From contig NZ_UHIL01000001.1 of assembly GCF_900460535.1 (NCBI RefSeq), positions 3,232,001-3,296,000 of the forward strand: a stretch of DNA of 64,000 bases. Reading direction: 5' to 3'. The DNA comes from Vibrio parahaemolyticus (GTDB lineage: Bacteria; Pseudomonadota; Gammaproteobacteria; Enterobacterales; Vibrionaceae). The notes under the pieces are model-generated. The model did no database searches. It was given only the letters and a program-made list of their open reading frames with translations, and had not been told where the DNA came from. The translations under genes were made by a program, and so were the position numbers. Shown in pieces: positions 10,358-17,972 of the stretch (its first letter is position 1; every line of letters starts with the position of its first letter).

Positions 10358-10956
10358 CAGTAGTTCCCCTTAATGGCTGTTAAAGTAAGGGGCTGCGTGT
10401 TCCCCGCAAAAATCCGTAATGTTACTTTTTTGTATTCGGTTATTTCATCGGGAGCTTTATCCGTCAGATCATCATATGCAACGCTAACTTCTAATCTAAA
10501 GTTTTTGTACTGCTCAGTACTGTCCGCACCAAGTACATCACTAATATTCCCTCTAGGGATACCATCACACTGAGAAGCCGTTGTAGATGTGCTCCAACAC
10601 CCGATATAGTCATCGACATCGTTGAAAGAAATCGGATTTGATGCATCCTCTCCGTAGTCAGTATCCACACCTAAAGTCGAAGAACATAAATTCAAAGGAT
10701 TATCGGGATGAGGGTTGTCTTTAGGCTCACCACATCGAACAGTACCACCATCAAAGTCACTCCACTGGTCAAAGCCTCGTGAAAGAATCTGTGACATAAA
10801 ACCTTGGCCTAATGCAGCGGCACGAGTTTGATAATGGGGTATGGCGGAATCTCGAATTTGAGGGACGAGGAAAGAAGTAAACGCCACCATCGCAATACCC
10901 ATTAAAACAATCGCGATGATCATTTCTATTAAAGTCATGCCACTAGATTTATTCAT
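10357..10956 (-). CDS. mshD: MSHA minor pilin MshD
   Basis: Minor prepilin with leader MNKSSG and mature start MTLIEMIIAIVLMG, carrying the +5 glutamate. I chose the ATG at 10956 over one two codons upstream because it forms an ATGA four-base overlap with the mshC stop, the usual coupling signal; the product is 199 residues. Several cysteines (CGEPK, NLCSS, IGCWS, QCDG) suggest disulfide-stabilised loops. In the known MSHA loci MshC, D, O and P follow the major pilin in this order. Confidence 0.9.
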   Translation of the reverse strand: MNKSSGMTLIEMIIAIVLMGIAMVAFTSFLVPQIRDSAIPHYQTRAAALGQGFMSQILSRGFDQWSDFDGGTVRCGEPKDNPHPDNPLNLCSSTLGVDTDYGEDASNPISFNDVDDYIGCWSTSTTASQCDGIPRGNISDVLGADSTEQYKNFRLEVSVAYDDLTDKAPDEITEYKKVTLRIFAGNTQPLTLTAIKGNY

Positions 10957-11432
10957 GAGCATGTACCTTTAGAAACATAACCTTGAGAATTAATTTCAAC
11001 TTGGCAGCGGCTTCGACCATGTTTATCTTCAATTAAGATGTTTACAGCCCCACTTACAGGATTGCCGAGAAGGTTAAAATTAATTGTATTTGCGGCACCG
11101 CTGATAACGGAAAACTTTGCGGACTTATCGATAACCACGTCACTACGGGCATCTTGTGCACTACCTATTAGTGCGCAGGCAGCAACCGAACCAACACATG
11201 AGCTAGAAACTTGCAAACGAAAGTTGTCATCAGGTTTCTCAACATTTGACTGCATACGATTCACCTGCACTTGGCGAATCACAGAAATCACTCGTTCTTG
11301 TAATGTATATGCTGAGAAACTGCTAGAGCCCATAAAACGGCTGGCTGCAAAAAGTGAAAGGATAGAGAGGAGGACAACCACTAGGATTAACTCCATTAAA
11401 GTAAATCCTAATGTAGAGCTGCGAATTTTCAT
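10953..11432 (-). CDS. mshC: MSHA minor pilin MshC
   Basis: Prepilin-like protein of 159 residues with leader MKIRSSTLG and mature helix FTLMELILVVVLLSILSLFAASRF (the +5 glutamate is present). The GspH-like globular domain includes paired cysteines (SSCVGSVAACAL, and RCQVEIN with the terminal GTCS). It begins 115 nt after the short pilin gene and overlaps mshD by four bases. It is a minor pilin by position and size; which minor pilins reach the pilus tip is not known from sequence. Confidence 0.9.
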   Translation of the reverse strand: MKIRSSTLGFTLMELILVVVLLSILSLFAASRFMGSSSFSAYTLQERVISVIRQVQVNRMQSNVEKPDDNFRLQVSSSCVGSVAACALIGSAQDARSDVVIDKSAKFSVISGAANTINFNLLGNPVSGAVNILIEDKHGRSRCQVEINSQGYVSKGTCS

Positions 11433-11547
11433 AACCCAACCTTAGGCTTAGAACAAGCGAGATAAGTATACGATGAAATTATGAGAATAATGATAGATTT
11501 ATAATTTTTCGATTCGAAGTGTGAACAGATGAACAAATAACCAATAT

Positions 11548-11781
11548 CTAGTTATTTTGCCCTTTTGAACGGCCAATTTCTTCTTCAATTCGATCGTAAG
11601 TTTCTTTGTTGCTTAGCGTCTCAGAAACGTGCTCAGCGGTTTGCTTGGTTTGCTCCCACTTTGCTTCATAAGTTTCTGGCTCGAAGCTGATAAATCTTGG
11701 TAATACCACATAACCGATCACACCTAAGATAATCAGCACAACCACAAACTCTATTGCACTAAGACCTGATGATTTACGCAT
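11548..11781 (-). CDS. Very short type IV pilin-like protein
   Basis: A 77-residue prepilin lying between mshA and mshC. The leader MRKSSG is followed by LSAIEFVVVLIILGVIGYVVLPRF, which keeps the +5 glutamate and the MshA-like helix ending. After about 45 further charged residues the protein simply stops. There is no cysteine and no beta-sheet globular domain of the kind pilins need for packing. An upstream start at 11805 would add eight residues before an already adequate leader, so 11781 is preferred. V. cholerae has mshB before mshA and nothing equivalent here, so this may be a reduced paralogue, a vestigial second pilin, or a specialised small pseudopilin. Codon structure looks intact, with no stops or frameshift. 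Confidence 0.75.
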   Translation of the reverse strand: MRKSSGLSAIEFVVVLIILGVIGYVVLPRFISFEPETYEAKWEQTKQTAEHVSETLSNKETYDRIEEEIGRSKGQNN

Positions 11782-11816
11782 ATGTACTATTCCGAGATTA
11801 ATCAAAATAAAGAGAT

Positions 11817-11839
11817 AAAGGCCAGACTAGCTGGCCTTT
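11817..11839 (-). terminator. Hairpin downstream of mshA
   Basis: A 9-bp perfect stem (AAAGGCCAG / CTGGCCTTT) with a 5-nt loop begins right after the mshA stop codon. On the minus strand it is followed by TATCTCTTTATTTTG, an imperfect U tract. Partial termination here would give far more major pilin mRNA than minor pilin mRNA, as is usual in type IV pilus operons. Confidence 0.65.
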
Positions 11840-11847
11840 GAATTTAA

Positions 11848-12303
11848 TTAATTGCCACAATCATTAACTGTAATTGTTGGTTCTTGTGCAGTTGGTAGCA
11901 TCGAGTATTGAACAGAACAGTTAGAAGCATCATTGTTTCCTTCGTAACCAAATGTAATAGCGTTGCTACCTGATGTAATGACATTCCAATCTGTATCCAA
12001 TCCTGTTACGGCATTCATAATGCCATTCCCAGACGCCTCTGGATAACCATTTACTAGATTGATAGTTCGACCATTCTCAGTAATTGACTGCCCTTGAGAA
12101 ACCGATTCCAAACCATCAATTGCAGCCTTGCCATACACAATACCTGCTGCGCCATCTAAAGCACCTTTAAGGCCTTGAAGAGCTGAGTTACGAGCATCAT
12201 CTTGTAGGTTAAGGAAACGTGGTGCTGCAGTTACCGCTAGAATACCTAGGATTACAATTACCACTACCAATTCGATAAGGGTGAAACCACCTTGTCTTTT
12301 CAT
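11848..12303 (-). CDS. mshA: MSHA major pilin MshA
   Basis: Structural subunit of the mannose-sensitive haemagglutinin pilus, which mediates attachment to chitin, plankton and surfaces. The 151-residue precursor has the leader MKRQGG and mature N-terminus [18 protein letters not shown] with the +5 glutamate. A likely disulfide loop joins Cys129 and Cys149 at the C-terminus. The first 60 residues are nearly those of V. cholerae MshA as I recall it, while the rest differs as expected for an exposed antigen. It lies after a 289-bp non-coding gap that probably carries its own promoter, and before a hairpin. MshB is similar in form, but the sequence and the strong-expression context fit MshA better. 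Confidence 0.88.
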   Translation of the reverse strand: MKRQGGFTLIELVVVIVILGILAVTAAPRFLNLQDDARNSALQGLKGALDGAAGIVYGKAAIDGLESVSQGQSITENGRTINLVNGYPEASGNGIMNAVTGLDTDWNVITSGSNAITFGYEGNNDASNCSVQYSMLPTAQEPTITVNDCGN

Positions 12304-12592
12304 TGTTTACTCTCTCTATGTAAGCATGCAGAGTGACTGCAAAGTTTATCGGTCATGCGACCATTTTGGATAATGTCAAAACGGTGTGGCATCTCAACAA
12401 TAAACCAAGGTTTATTCATTGAGCCCTTTTTCTACCGCTTGAGCAGAATGACGATTCGCCATTATTAAGTTAAAGCCGTGCAAAAAAGATATCCCATGTT
12501 TGGTTTACTTTTTATTACAACCTTTTGCTTATGGTAATGTTTGCATTATACCGACTTTCATTCCCATTTATAGTACTTAAGTGTCAAAAAAT
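12304..12592 (-). promoter_or_regulatory. mshA promoter and leader region
   Basis: This 289-bp gap splits the msh locus into an assembly-gene half (csrD to mshF) and a pilin half, matching the two-operon layout described for V. cholerae. On the minus strand a perfect -10 hexamer TATAAT lies at 12545-12550, without a good -35 at 17 nt (CTATAA). A TTGACA also occurs close to the mshF stop but its spacing to that hexamer is too long. A ribosome-binding stretch AGAGAGAG lies about 10 nt before the mshA ATG. The long leader may be regulated; no known riboswitch pattern was recognised. Confidence 0.5.
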
Positions 12593-13054
12593 TCACTCCG
12601 CCGACATTTCGACGTCTATTATCAGTCGATTAACGGTAGACATAACTACAATTGTTTGGCCACTTTCGTAAGTATAGTTGCAGATATAACGATTACTTTT
12701 GATTGTTCCGCTAATATCTAATAACTCACTAGCCATAATCTTACGTTGCGGGTAATGAACAGCTAGCCAATATCCGCAATCGAGTACGCCTTGTTGTGTG
12801 AATGGCGACACCAATCCCCCTTCAGTCATGGTGAGTTGAAAACCATCCATTTCCATTTGATTGGGCTCACCTTGTACTAACCACGCTTGGTGATAACGCT
12901 GAACACTGTCTAGCATCCAAACCTTTGCGAGTTTTGCACCTGTCGCTTGTGCTTCTTCAGTGACTGGCTGCAATTTAATCGCCATTCCAACCACGATGAT
13001 GACCGCAACTAAGCCAAACATAATGAGCGTTGCTCGGCTTTGATTCTCAACCAC
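12593..13054 (-). CDS. mshF: MSHA biogenesis protein MshF
   Basis: A 153-residue protein with a single N-terminal membrane span (about 10-27, LIMFGLVAVIIVVGMAI) and a small periplasmic domain with two cysteines (DCGYW and YICNY). No enzymatic motif is visible and the molecular role is unknown; it is needed for, or associated with, MSHA assembly by locus position. It starts 3 nt after mshG and is the last gene of the assembly half of the locus, directly before the mshA promoter gap. Confidence 0.85.
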   Translation of the reverse strand: MVENQSRATLIMFGLVAVIIVVGMAIKLQPVTEEAQATGAKLAKVWMLDSVQRYHQAWLVQGEPNQMEMDGFQLTMTEGGLVSPFTQQGVLDCGYWLAVHYPQRKIMASELLDISGTIKSNRYICNYTYESGQTIVVMSTVNRLIIDVEMSAE

Positions 13055-13057
13055 GCA

Positions 13058-14281
13058 TTAGCCACCTTTGATGATGTCCAGCATCCCCCACATTGGTAAG
13101 AAAATACCCAATGCAAGTACCATCACCATCCCAGCGACAATGACCAAAAGTAATGGTTCTATTCTTGCCGTCAGTGTTTTAAGGTCATAATCCACTTCTC
13201 GATCATAAAAATCTGAGACTTCGAGCAAAAGTTCATCAATACGACCCGTTTCTTCACCAACTGCAATCATTTGAATAACTAATGGCGTAAAAATATTGCT
13301 GTTGATGGCAGTAACAGAAATGGTGCTACCCGCTTCGATGGCTGCTTTCATCTCTAAAATTCGATTTTCTAAAAAGCGGTTACCCAATGCTTCACCAGCA
13401 AGTGCCAAAGATTGGTTGAGCGGCACACCTGATTTCAACATCAACGAGAATGTTCGAGCAAAGCGCGACAATTGAGCGCGATTTACGATATCACCGACGA
13501 TTGGTAAGCGGAGGCGAAATTTATCAAACTTCTCCCGTCCATCTGCTGTCGCAACCCAAGCTTTGAACACAAAGAATGCACCGACCATAGCGGCAATGAG
13601 CAATCCCCAGTAGTGAACAAAGAAGTTGGACGTCGCAATCAAAATCCGAGTTGGAAGTGGCAACTCAACCCCAAAACGAGTAAACATCGATGCAAACTCT
13701 GGGATAACCAGAATGTTCAGAATGAACATGGCGATGGTAATAAATACGATAACGAACGTCGGATAGCGCATCGCGGCTTTAATGCGTTTACGTGTTTCTA
13801 GCTCTTGCTCATAATAGTTTGCTAGCTGCAGCAATGCCTCATCGAGTCGACCGGTATTCTCACCCACGTTGATCATGGAAACGAATAACGGACTAAACAC
13901 TTTGTTGTGCGGCTGCATCGCAGACGACAAGCCACGACCATTACTCAACTCAGAAACCACATCTTCTAGCGCTTCTTTAAGCTGTTTGTTTTCACAGTTT
14001 TGCAGTAAGCCGCGCATTGAGCGCAGCAAAGGCACACCAGCTTTAGTTAAGCTGAACAACTGACGAGAAAACAGAATAATCACTTCCAGTGGAATGGCAG
14101 GAACCAACAATTTAGACAAACTAACGTGCTTCTTTACGCCTTCTTTCTCTAAGCGCAGATTGAGCGGGATGATCCCTTTATTCATCAACGCTTCCGCTGC
14201 AGCTTCTGAATTCACCGCATCGATTTTGCCACTGGTTGATGAGCCGTCTAATGTGCGGCCTTGATAACGAAAAGTTGGCAT
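13058..14281 (-). CDS. mshG: MSHA inner-membrane platform protein MshG
   Basis: PilC/GspF-family platform protein through which the ATPases drive pilus extension and retraction. It has the standard length of 407 residues and two tandem T2SSF domains, about 70-190 and 270-395, each with the repeated GVPLLRSMRGL / GVPLNQSLAL and VGENTGRLDEAL / VGEETGRIDELL signatures. Three membrane helices are apparent near 170-190, 215-240 and 377-400. It is placed 8 nt after mshE, its cytoplasmic motor partner. Confidence 0.95.
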   Translation of the reverse strand: MPTFRYQGRTLDGSSTSGKIDAVNSEAAAEALMNKGIIPLNLRLEKEGVKKHVSLSKLLVPAIPLEVIILFSRQLFSLTKAGVPLLRSMRGLLQNCENKQLKEALEDVVSELSNGRGLSSAMQPHNKVFSPLFVSMINVGENTGRLDEALLQLANYYEQELETRKRIKAAMRYPTFVIVFITIAMFILNILVIPEFASMFTRFGVELPLPTRILIATSNFFVHYWGLLIAAMVGAFFVFKAWVATADGREKFDKFRLRLPIVGDIVNRAQLSRFARTFSLMLKSGVPLNQSLALAGEALGNRFLENRILEMKAAIEAGSTISVTAINSNIFTPLVIQMIAVGEETGRIDELLLEVSDFYDREVDYDLKTLTARIEPLLLVIVAGMVMVLALGIFLPMWGMLDIIKGG

Positions 14282-14289
14282 TCACTTAC

Positions 14290-16014
14290 CTACATGAAAA
14301 TGGGATCAGTTTTACCCGAAGCGTCACCCTCGCCGAGGGTCATCACTTCATCCAGGCTCACAGCACCTTGCAGCGCAAGCTCCATTGCTGAGGCAAGAAG
14401 CGGTTTGTAGTTTTCTGAACGTCGAGCCGCTTGTGCAAAGCCAACCGCATCATTCGCACGCAGCTTGTCCATCATCTCATGTTCCAGCTCAAGCATTTCA
14501 AACACACCGATTCGACCTCGATATCCCGTCAAGTTACAGTTTTGACAACCTGCTCCTTTGTGGAAAGTCACCCCAACTTGATTTGGAAAACGCCCCGCTA
14601 ACCATTGTTGACGCGACTCATCGAGATGATCTTGAGTTTTACAATCTGGACAAACACGGCGAACCAATCGCTGAGCTACAACGGCACGCACGGCACTGGC
14701 AACGAGATAGCCTGGCGCCCCCATGTCGATCATACGCAGTGCGCTGTCGACCGCATCGTTGGTATGCAACGTACTCAATACTAAGTGACCAGTTAATGCT
14801 GCTCGTAAGCCAATCTCTACCGTCTCTTGATCACGCATCTCACCAATCAAAATGATGTCTGGGTCTTGGCGTAAGAAGGTGCGTAGCACGCGTGAAAACG
14901 TTAAGTCGATCTTGCTGTTGATCTGTACTTGCGTGATACGTGGTAAACGGTATTCCACCGGATCTTCTGCGGTGATGATCTTTTTACCCGGTTCATTGAG
15001 CTCACTCAACGCGCCGTAAAGTGTCGTGGTTTTACCCGACCCCGTAGGGCCGGTTACCAAAATCATGCCATGAGGACGAGATAACTGACGACGCAAGCGC
15101 GCCAGTAGCTCAGGCGGTAAACCCGATTCTTCTAATGGACGTAAGCCTGACGACTGGTTAAGCAGACGCATTACGACCGATTCACCGTACTGAGTCGGTA
15201 ACGTCGACATACGAATATCAATCGATTGACCACGAACTTTGATGTTGAAGCGACCATCTTGTGGCAGACGCTTCTCAGAAATATCCAAGTGAGCCATCAA
15301 TTTAAGGCGTAATACCAATGCAGAAGCGATGTTCACTTCGTTCAGAATGGTTTCATGCAGCACACCATCGACACGCTGGCGTAAACGCAGGACTTTATCG
15401 TCTGGTTCGATATGGATATCCGATGCACCAACTTGCACCGCGTCTTCAAACATCGAATTAACCAGTTTTACAACGGTGACTTCTTCACTGTCGGCTTCAT
15501 CGATGCCATAGTCAAAGCTTTGTACGTCTTGGTGCTCGGCTTGTAACTGCTCAGCAAAGGACGCGATCTCTTTAGTACGGCGGTAGTAACGGTCGAAACT
15601 GCTGATCAACTGACGCTCAGAGGCTATGATGAACTCAAGGTTGTACTCACCGAGCAAGTTCATTAAAGACTCTTGGGTAAACAGATCCGCCGGATCACTC
15701 ATCGCAACACGTAGAGTGTCACCATTACGAGCCACCACCATTGCACGTAAACGACGAGCATGCACTTCTGGCAGTATTTGCACCGCATCCGCATCCACTG
15801 GAGCGCGTCCAAGATCGATCAACGGTAATCCTAGTTGCTGAGACAAGAACTCCAGCATTTGCTTTTCGGTAATAAACCCGAGGTCAATCAGGGCATCACC
15901 TAATTTTTGTCCGGTACTGCGCTGAGCGGATAGAGCTTGCTGGATTTGATCTTCCGATACGATGCCTTCTTCAACAAGTAGGTCACCTAAGCGTTTTCTC
16001 AACTGAATTTTCAT
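14290..16014 (-). CDS. mshE: MSHA extension ATPase MshE with c-di-GMP-binding repeats
   Basis: GspE/PilB-type hexameric ATPase that powers MSHA pilus extension. The N-terminus carries the two tandem MshEN repeats (RLGDLLVEEGIVSEDQIQQA from residue 8 and KLGDALIDLGFITEKQMLEF from about 37) that bind cyclic di-GMP in V. cholerae MshE, so pilus extension is probably controlled by this messenger. Walker A GPTGSGKTTT starts at residue 322; the Asp box, Walker B (ILIGEMRDQET) and His box (LSTLHTND) follow. A tetracysteine zinc site (CPDC and CQNC) is near 455-490. Length 574 is normal. It overlaps mshN by four bases (ATGA). Confidence 0.96.
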   Translation of the reverse strand: MKIQLRKRLGDLLVEEGIVSEDQIQQALSAQRSTGQKLGDALIDLGFITEKQMLEFLSQQLGLPLIDLGRAPVDADAVQILPEVHARRLRAMVVARNGDTLRVAMSDPADLFTQESLMNLLGEYNLEFIIASERQLISSFDRYYRRTKEIASFAEQLQAEHQDVQSFDYGIDEADSEEVTVVKLVNSMFEDAVQVGASDIHIEPDDKVLRLRQRVDGVLHETILNEVNIASALVLRLKLMAHLDISEKRLPQDGRFNIKVRGQSIDIRMSTLPTQYGESVVMRLLNQSSGLRPLEESGLPPELLARLRRQLSRPHGMILVTGPTGSGKTTTLYGALSELNEPGKKIITAEDPVEYRLPRITQVQINSKIDLTFSRVLRTFLRQDPDIILIGEMRDQETVEIGLRAALTGHLVLSTLHTNDAVDSALRMIDMGAPGYLVASAVRAVVAQRLVRRVCPDCKTQDHLDESRQQWLAGRFPNQVGVTFHKGAGCQNCNLTGYRGRIGVFEMLELEHEMMDKLRANDAVGFAQAARRSENYKPLLASAMELALQGAVSLDEVMTLGEGDASGKTDPIFM

Positions 16015-17099
16015 TGTGCGCTCTCCAGTTGCTTTAAGATGGTTAATCGATCGCGAATGAAAGCTTGCGACTGATTCGAGATCCCTACTTTACCCAACGC
16101 TTCGTTGTAAGAGTTAATCGCAGCAGTAAAAGTGAGCGCTCGCTCTTGCTGAATCGCCAAACCAAGCCACCAGCGGGCATTGTCTGGCTCGCGTTGAGTC
16201 AGTAGCTGGTAGCTTTCTAATGCGATGTCGTTTTGTTTTTGTTTCTGCGCAAGGGCTGCGCGCATTGCCAAGTAATCTCGACTCGGCATTGGAGGCAAGT
16301 GAACCAGTGGGCTCAGTGCCGCAGAAGGCTGATTGGCTTTAACCAATAGCTTCGACAACGCGAGTCTTAGCGGTTGGTTATCCTTATCAAGGTTGATGCC
16401 TTCTTGCAGGATTTCGTAAGACTTTCTGCTATCCCCTTTACCGAAATAAAGCGCCGCCAGTTTTTGACGCGTTTCGATATTGCTTGGCTCATAACGCAAT
16501 GCTTCGGTATAAGCAGAAAGCGCCGTTTCCATATCGTTCGCATCAATGGCTTTTTCTGCTCGACTGATCGCTTTCAACGATAACTGACGGTGTGAAAGTT
16601 CAACTTGCTCAATGCGCATTGAACTCTCTTCAACCAAATTGGTGGTCGTATTGCTCGGTGCATTCGCTACTTGTGCGATCAGCATCGGAGCGTCTGAACT
16701 CATATCCGCATCCGCACGTGAACCAAATACGCCCTCACTAGGTTGAGGCGTTGGTAATGCTGCAACAGCTTGTGGTTTTTCTACAGGTTTAGAATAAACC
16801 ACGTTGCTGGTTTCTGGTGTCATCTTATTCGTAGGAGAAGATGCCAGACGGTCAGAATTAGTGGTGTCTAAAGGTTGCGTTGCGCTTGGCTGGAACGATG
16901 TGATCTCATCTGAAGGTGCTGGGCCTTGGGACACAGCCCAACCGCCGACGGCAAGACTTAATGAAAAACCGGCAACCAGCCACAGCCAAGGTTTACTGCG
17001 TGAGACATTCGGAATCTCAGCACGAGTAAGTTCACTCGGTGATGTTTTTTCAGCAAGTTCAGATAATGCTTTATTGATGGCACTCAAGGTTGACTCCAT
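16011..17099 (-). CDS. mshN: MSHA biogenesis protein MshN, TPR protein
   Basis: Bitopic protein of 362 residues with a short cytoplasmic N-terminus (MESTLSAINKALSELAEK), one membrane span at about 36-54 (WLWLVAGFSLSLAVGGWAV), a low-complexity Pro/Ser/Thr linker and at least three to four tetratricopeptide repeats in the C-terminal half. It presumably scaffolds the periplasmic part of the machine. I take the ATG at 17099 rather than the in-frame TTG at 17105; both overlap the mshM end by about 16-22 nt, and neither has a strong ribosome site, so translation is likely coupled to mshM. Confidence 0.88.
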   Translation of the reverse strand: MESTLSAINKALSELAEKTSPSELTRAEIPNVSRSKPWLWLVAGFSLSLAVGGWAVSQGPAPSDEITSFQPSATQPLDTTNSDRLASSPTNKMTPETSNVVYSKPVEKPQAVAALPTPQPSEGVFGSRADADMSSDAPMLIAQVANAPSNTTTNLVEESSMRIEQVELSHRQLSLKAISRAEKAIDANDMETALSAYTEALRYEPSNIETRQKLAALYFGKGDSRKSYEILQEGINLDKDNQPLRLALSKLLVKANQPSAALSPLVHLPPMPSRDYLAMRAALAQKQKQNDIALESYQLLTQREPDNARWWLGLAIQQERALTFTAAINSYNEALGKVGISNQSQAFIRDRLTILKQLESAQ

Positions 17100-17929
17100 C
17101 CCCAAAATACGGGTGTTTTAAACTTAGGTTTACGGGCATCAAACGTATCGTGCATAGCCGCATAAACGTGATGATTTTTCAGTAAGGTACAACGGTCGTT
17201 AAACGCAGCTAACAGAGCTTTATGGCTAATTTGGTTGATTAACCTTGGTATGCCCATGGCAGAACGCCAAATCGCTTTTTTCTGTTCAATGGAGAAAATG
17301 TGCGACCCATTGCCCGCTTTGTCTAAGCGATTATTGATGTACGCAACCCCTTCATCGACAGATAACGGACGCAACCCACAACTGAACGTAATGCGTTGAC
17401 GAAACTGTCGTAATTCGTGCATGGACAAGCGTTCATCCAATTCAGGCTGACCGAAAAGTACCAACTGAATTAATTTGTCTTGCTCGGTTTCTAAATTGCC
17501 GAACAAGCGCAGTGTTTCTAAAGCCTCAGGAGAAAGAGCTTGAGCTTCATCGACAATCAGAACGGTTTTCTTCCCGGTTGAATGCACACGAATCAAGTGT
17601 TCTTGAATTAAAGAAACAATGCGCAATGGATCGTCATTATCAATACCTAGCTCTCTTGCCACGGCAAACTGCAATTGCTCTCCGTTGAGCACAGGATTGG
17701 GTAGATAGACCAATTCCACTTGCGATTCGATCTGTTCAATCAGCTTGCGACAAACCATGGTTTTGCCCGTACCAACTTCACCTGTCACCTTAATCACCCC
17801 TTCACCCATCTGCACGGCGGCTAAGATGGTTTGAATCGCCTCATAGTGAGGCACTAACCCCAAAAACATTTCCGTATTTGGGGTCAGTGAGAAAGGTTGA
17901 ACTCGAAATCCAAAATGCGACAAGTACAT
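17084..17929 (-). CDS. mshM: MSHA biogenesis ATPase MshM (ExeA-like AAA)
   Basis: AAA ATPase of 281 residues related to ExeA of type II secretion, which inserts the secretin by acting with a peptidoglycan-binding partner. The N-terminus MYLSHFGFRVQPFSLTPN is typical. Walker A is GEVGTGKT at 50-57, and Walker B VLIVDEAQAL is near 122-131. Unlike full-length ExeA there is no C-terminal membrane span or peptidoglycan-binding domain, so MshN next door, or another protein, may supply the envelope contact. It lies 43 nt after the secretin gene mshL. Confidence 0.93.
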   Translation of the reverse strand: MYLSHFGFRVQPFSLTPNTEMFLGLVPHYEAIQTILAAVQMGEGVIKVTGEVGTGKTMVCRKLIEQIESQVELVYLPNPVLNGEQLQFAVARELGIDNDDPLRIVSLIQEHLIRVHSTGKKTVLIVDEAQALSPEALETLRLFGNLETEQDKLIQLVLFGQPELDERLSMHELRQFRQRITFSCGLRPLSVDEGVAYINNRLDKAGNGSHIFSIEQKKAIWRSAMGIPRLINQISHKALLAAFNDRCTLLKNHHVYAAMHDTFDARKPKFKTPVFWGWSQP

Positions 17930-17972
17930 AACGAATCACAAACTCTTTGAAAAGCTAACGTTTCTTCTGCGC

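Noticed and set aside
12545..12592. TTGACA next to the mshF stop as -35 for mshA
   Set aside because: It is about 29 bp from the TATAAT hexamer, too far for a sigma-70 promoter.
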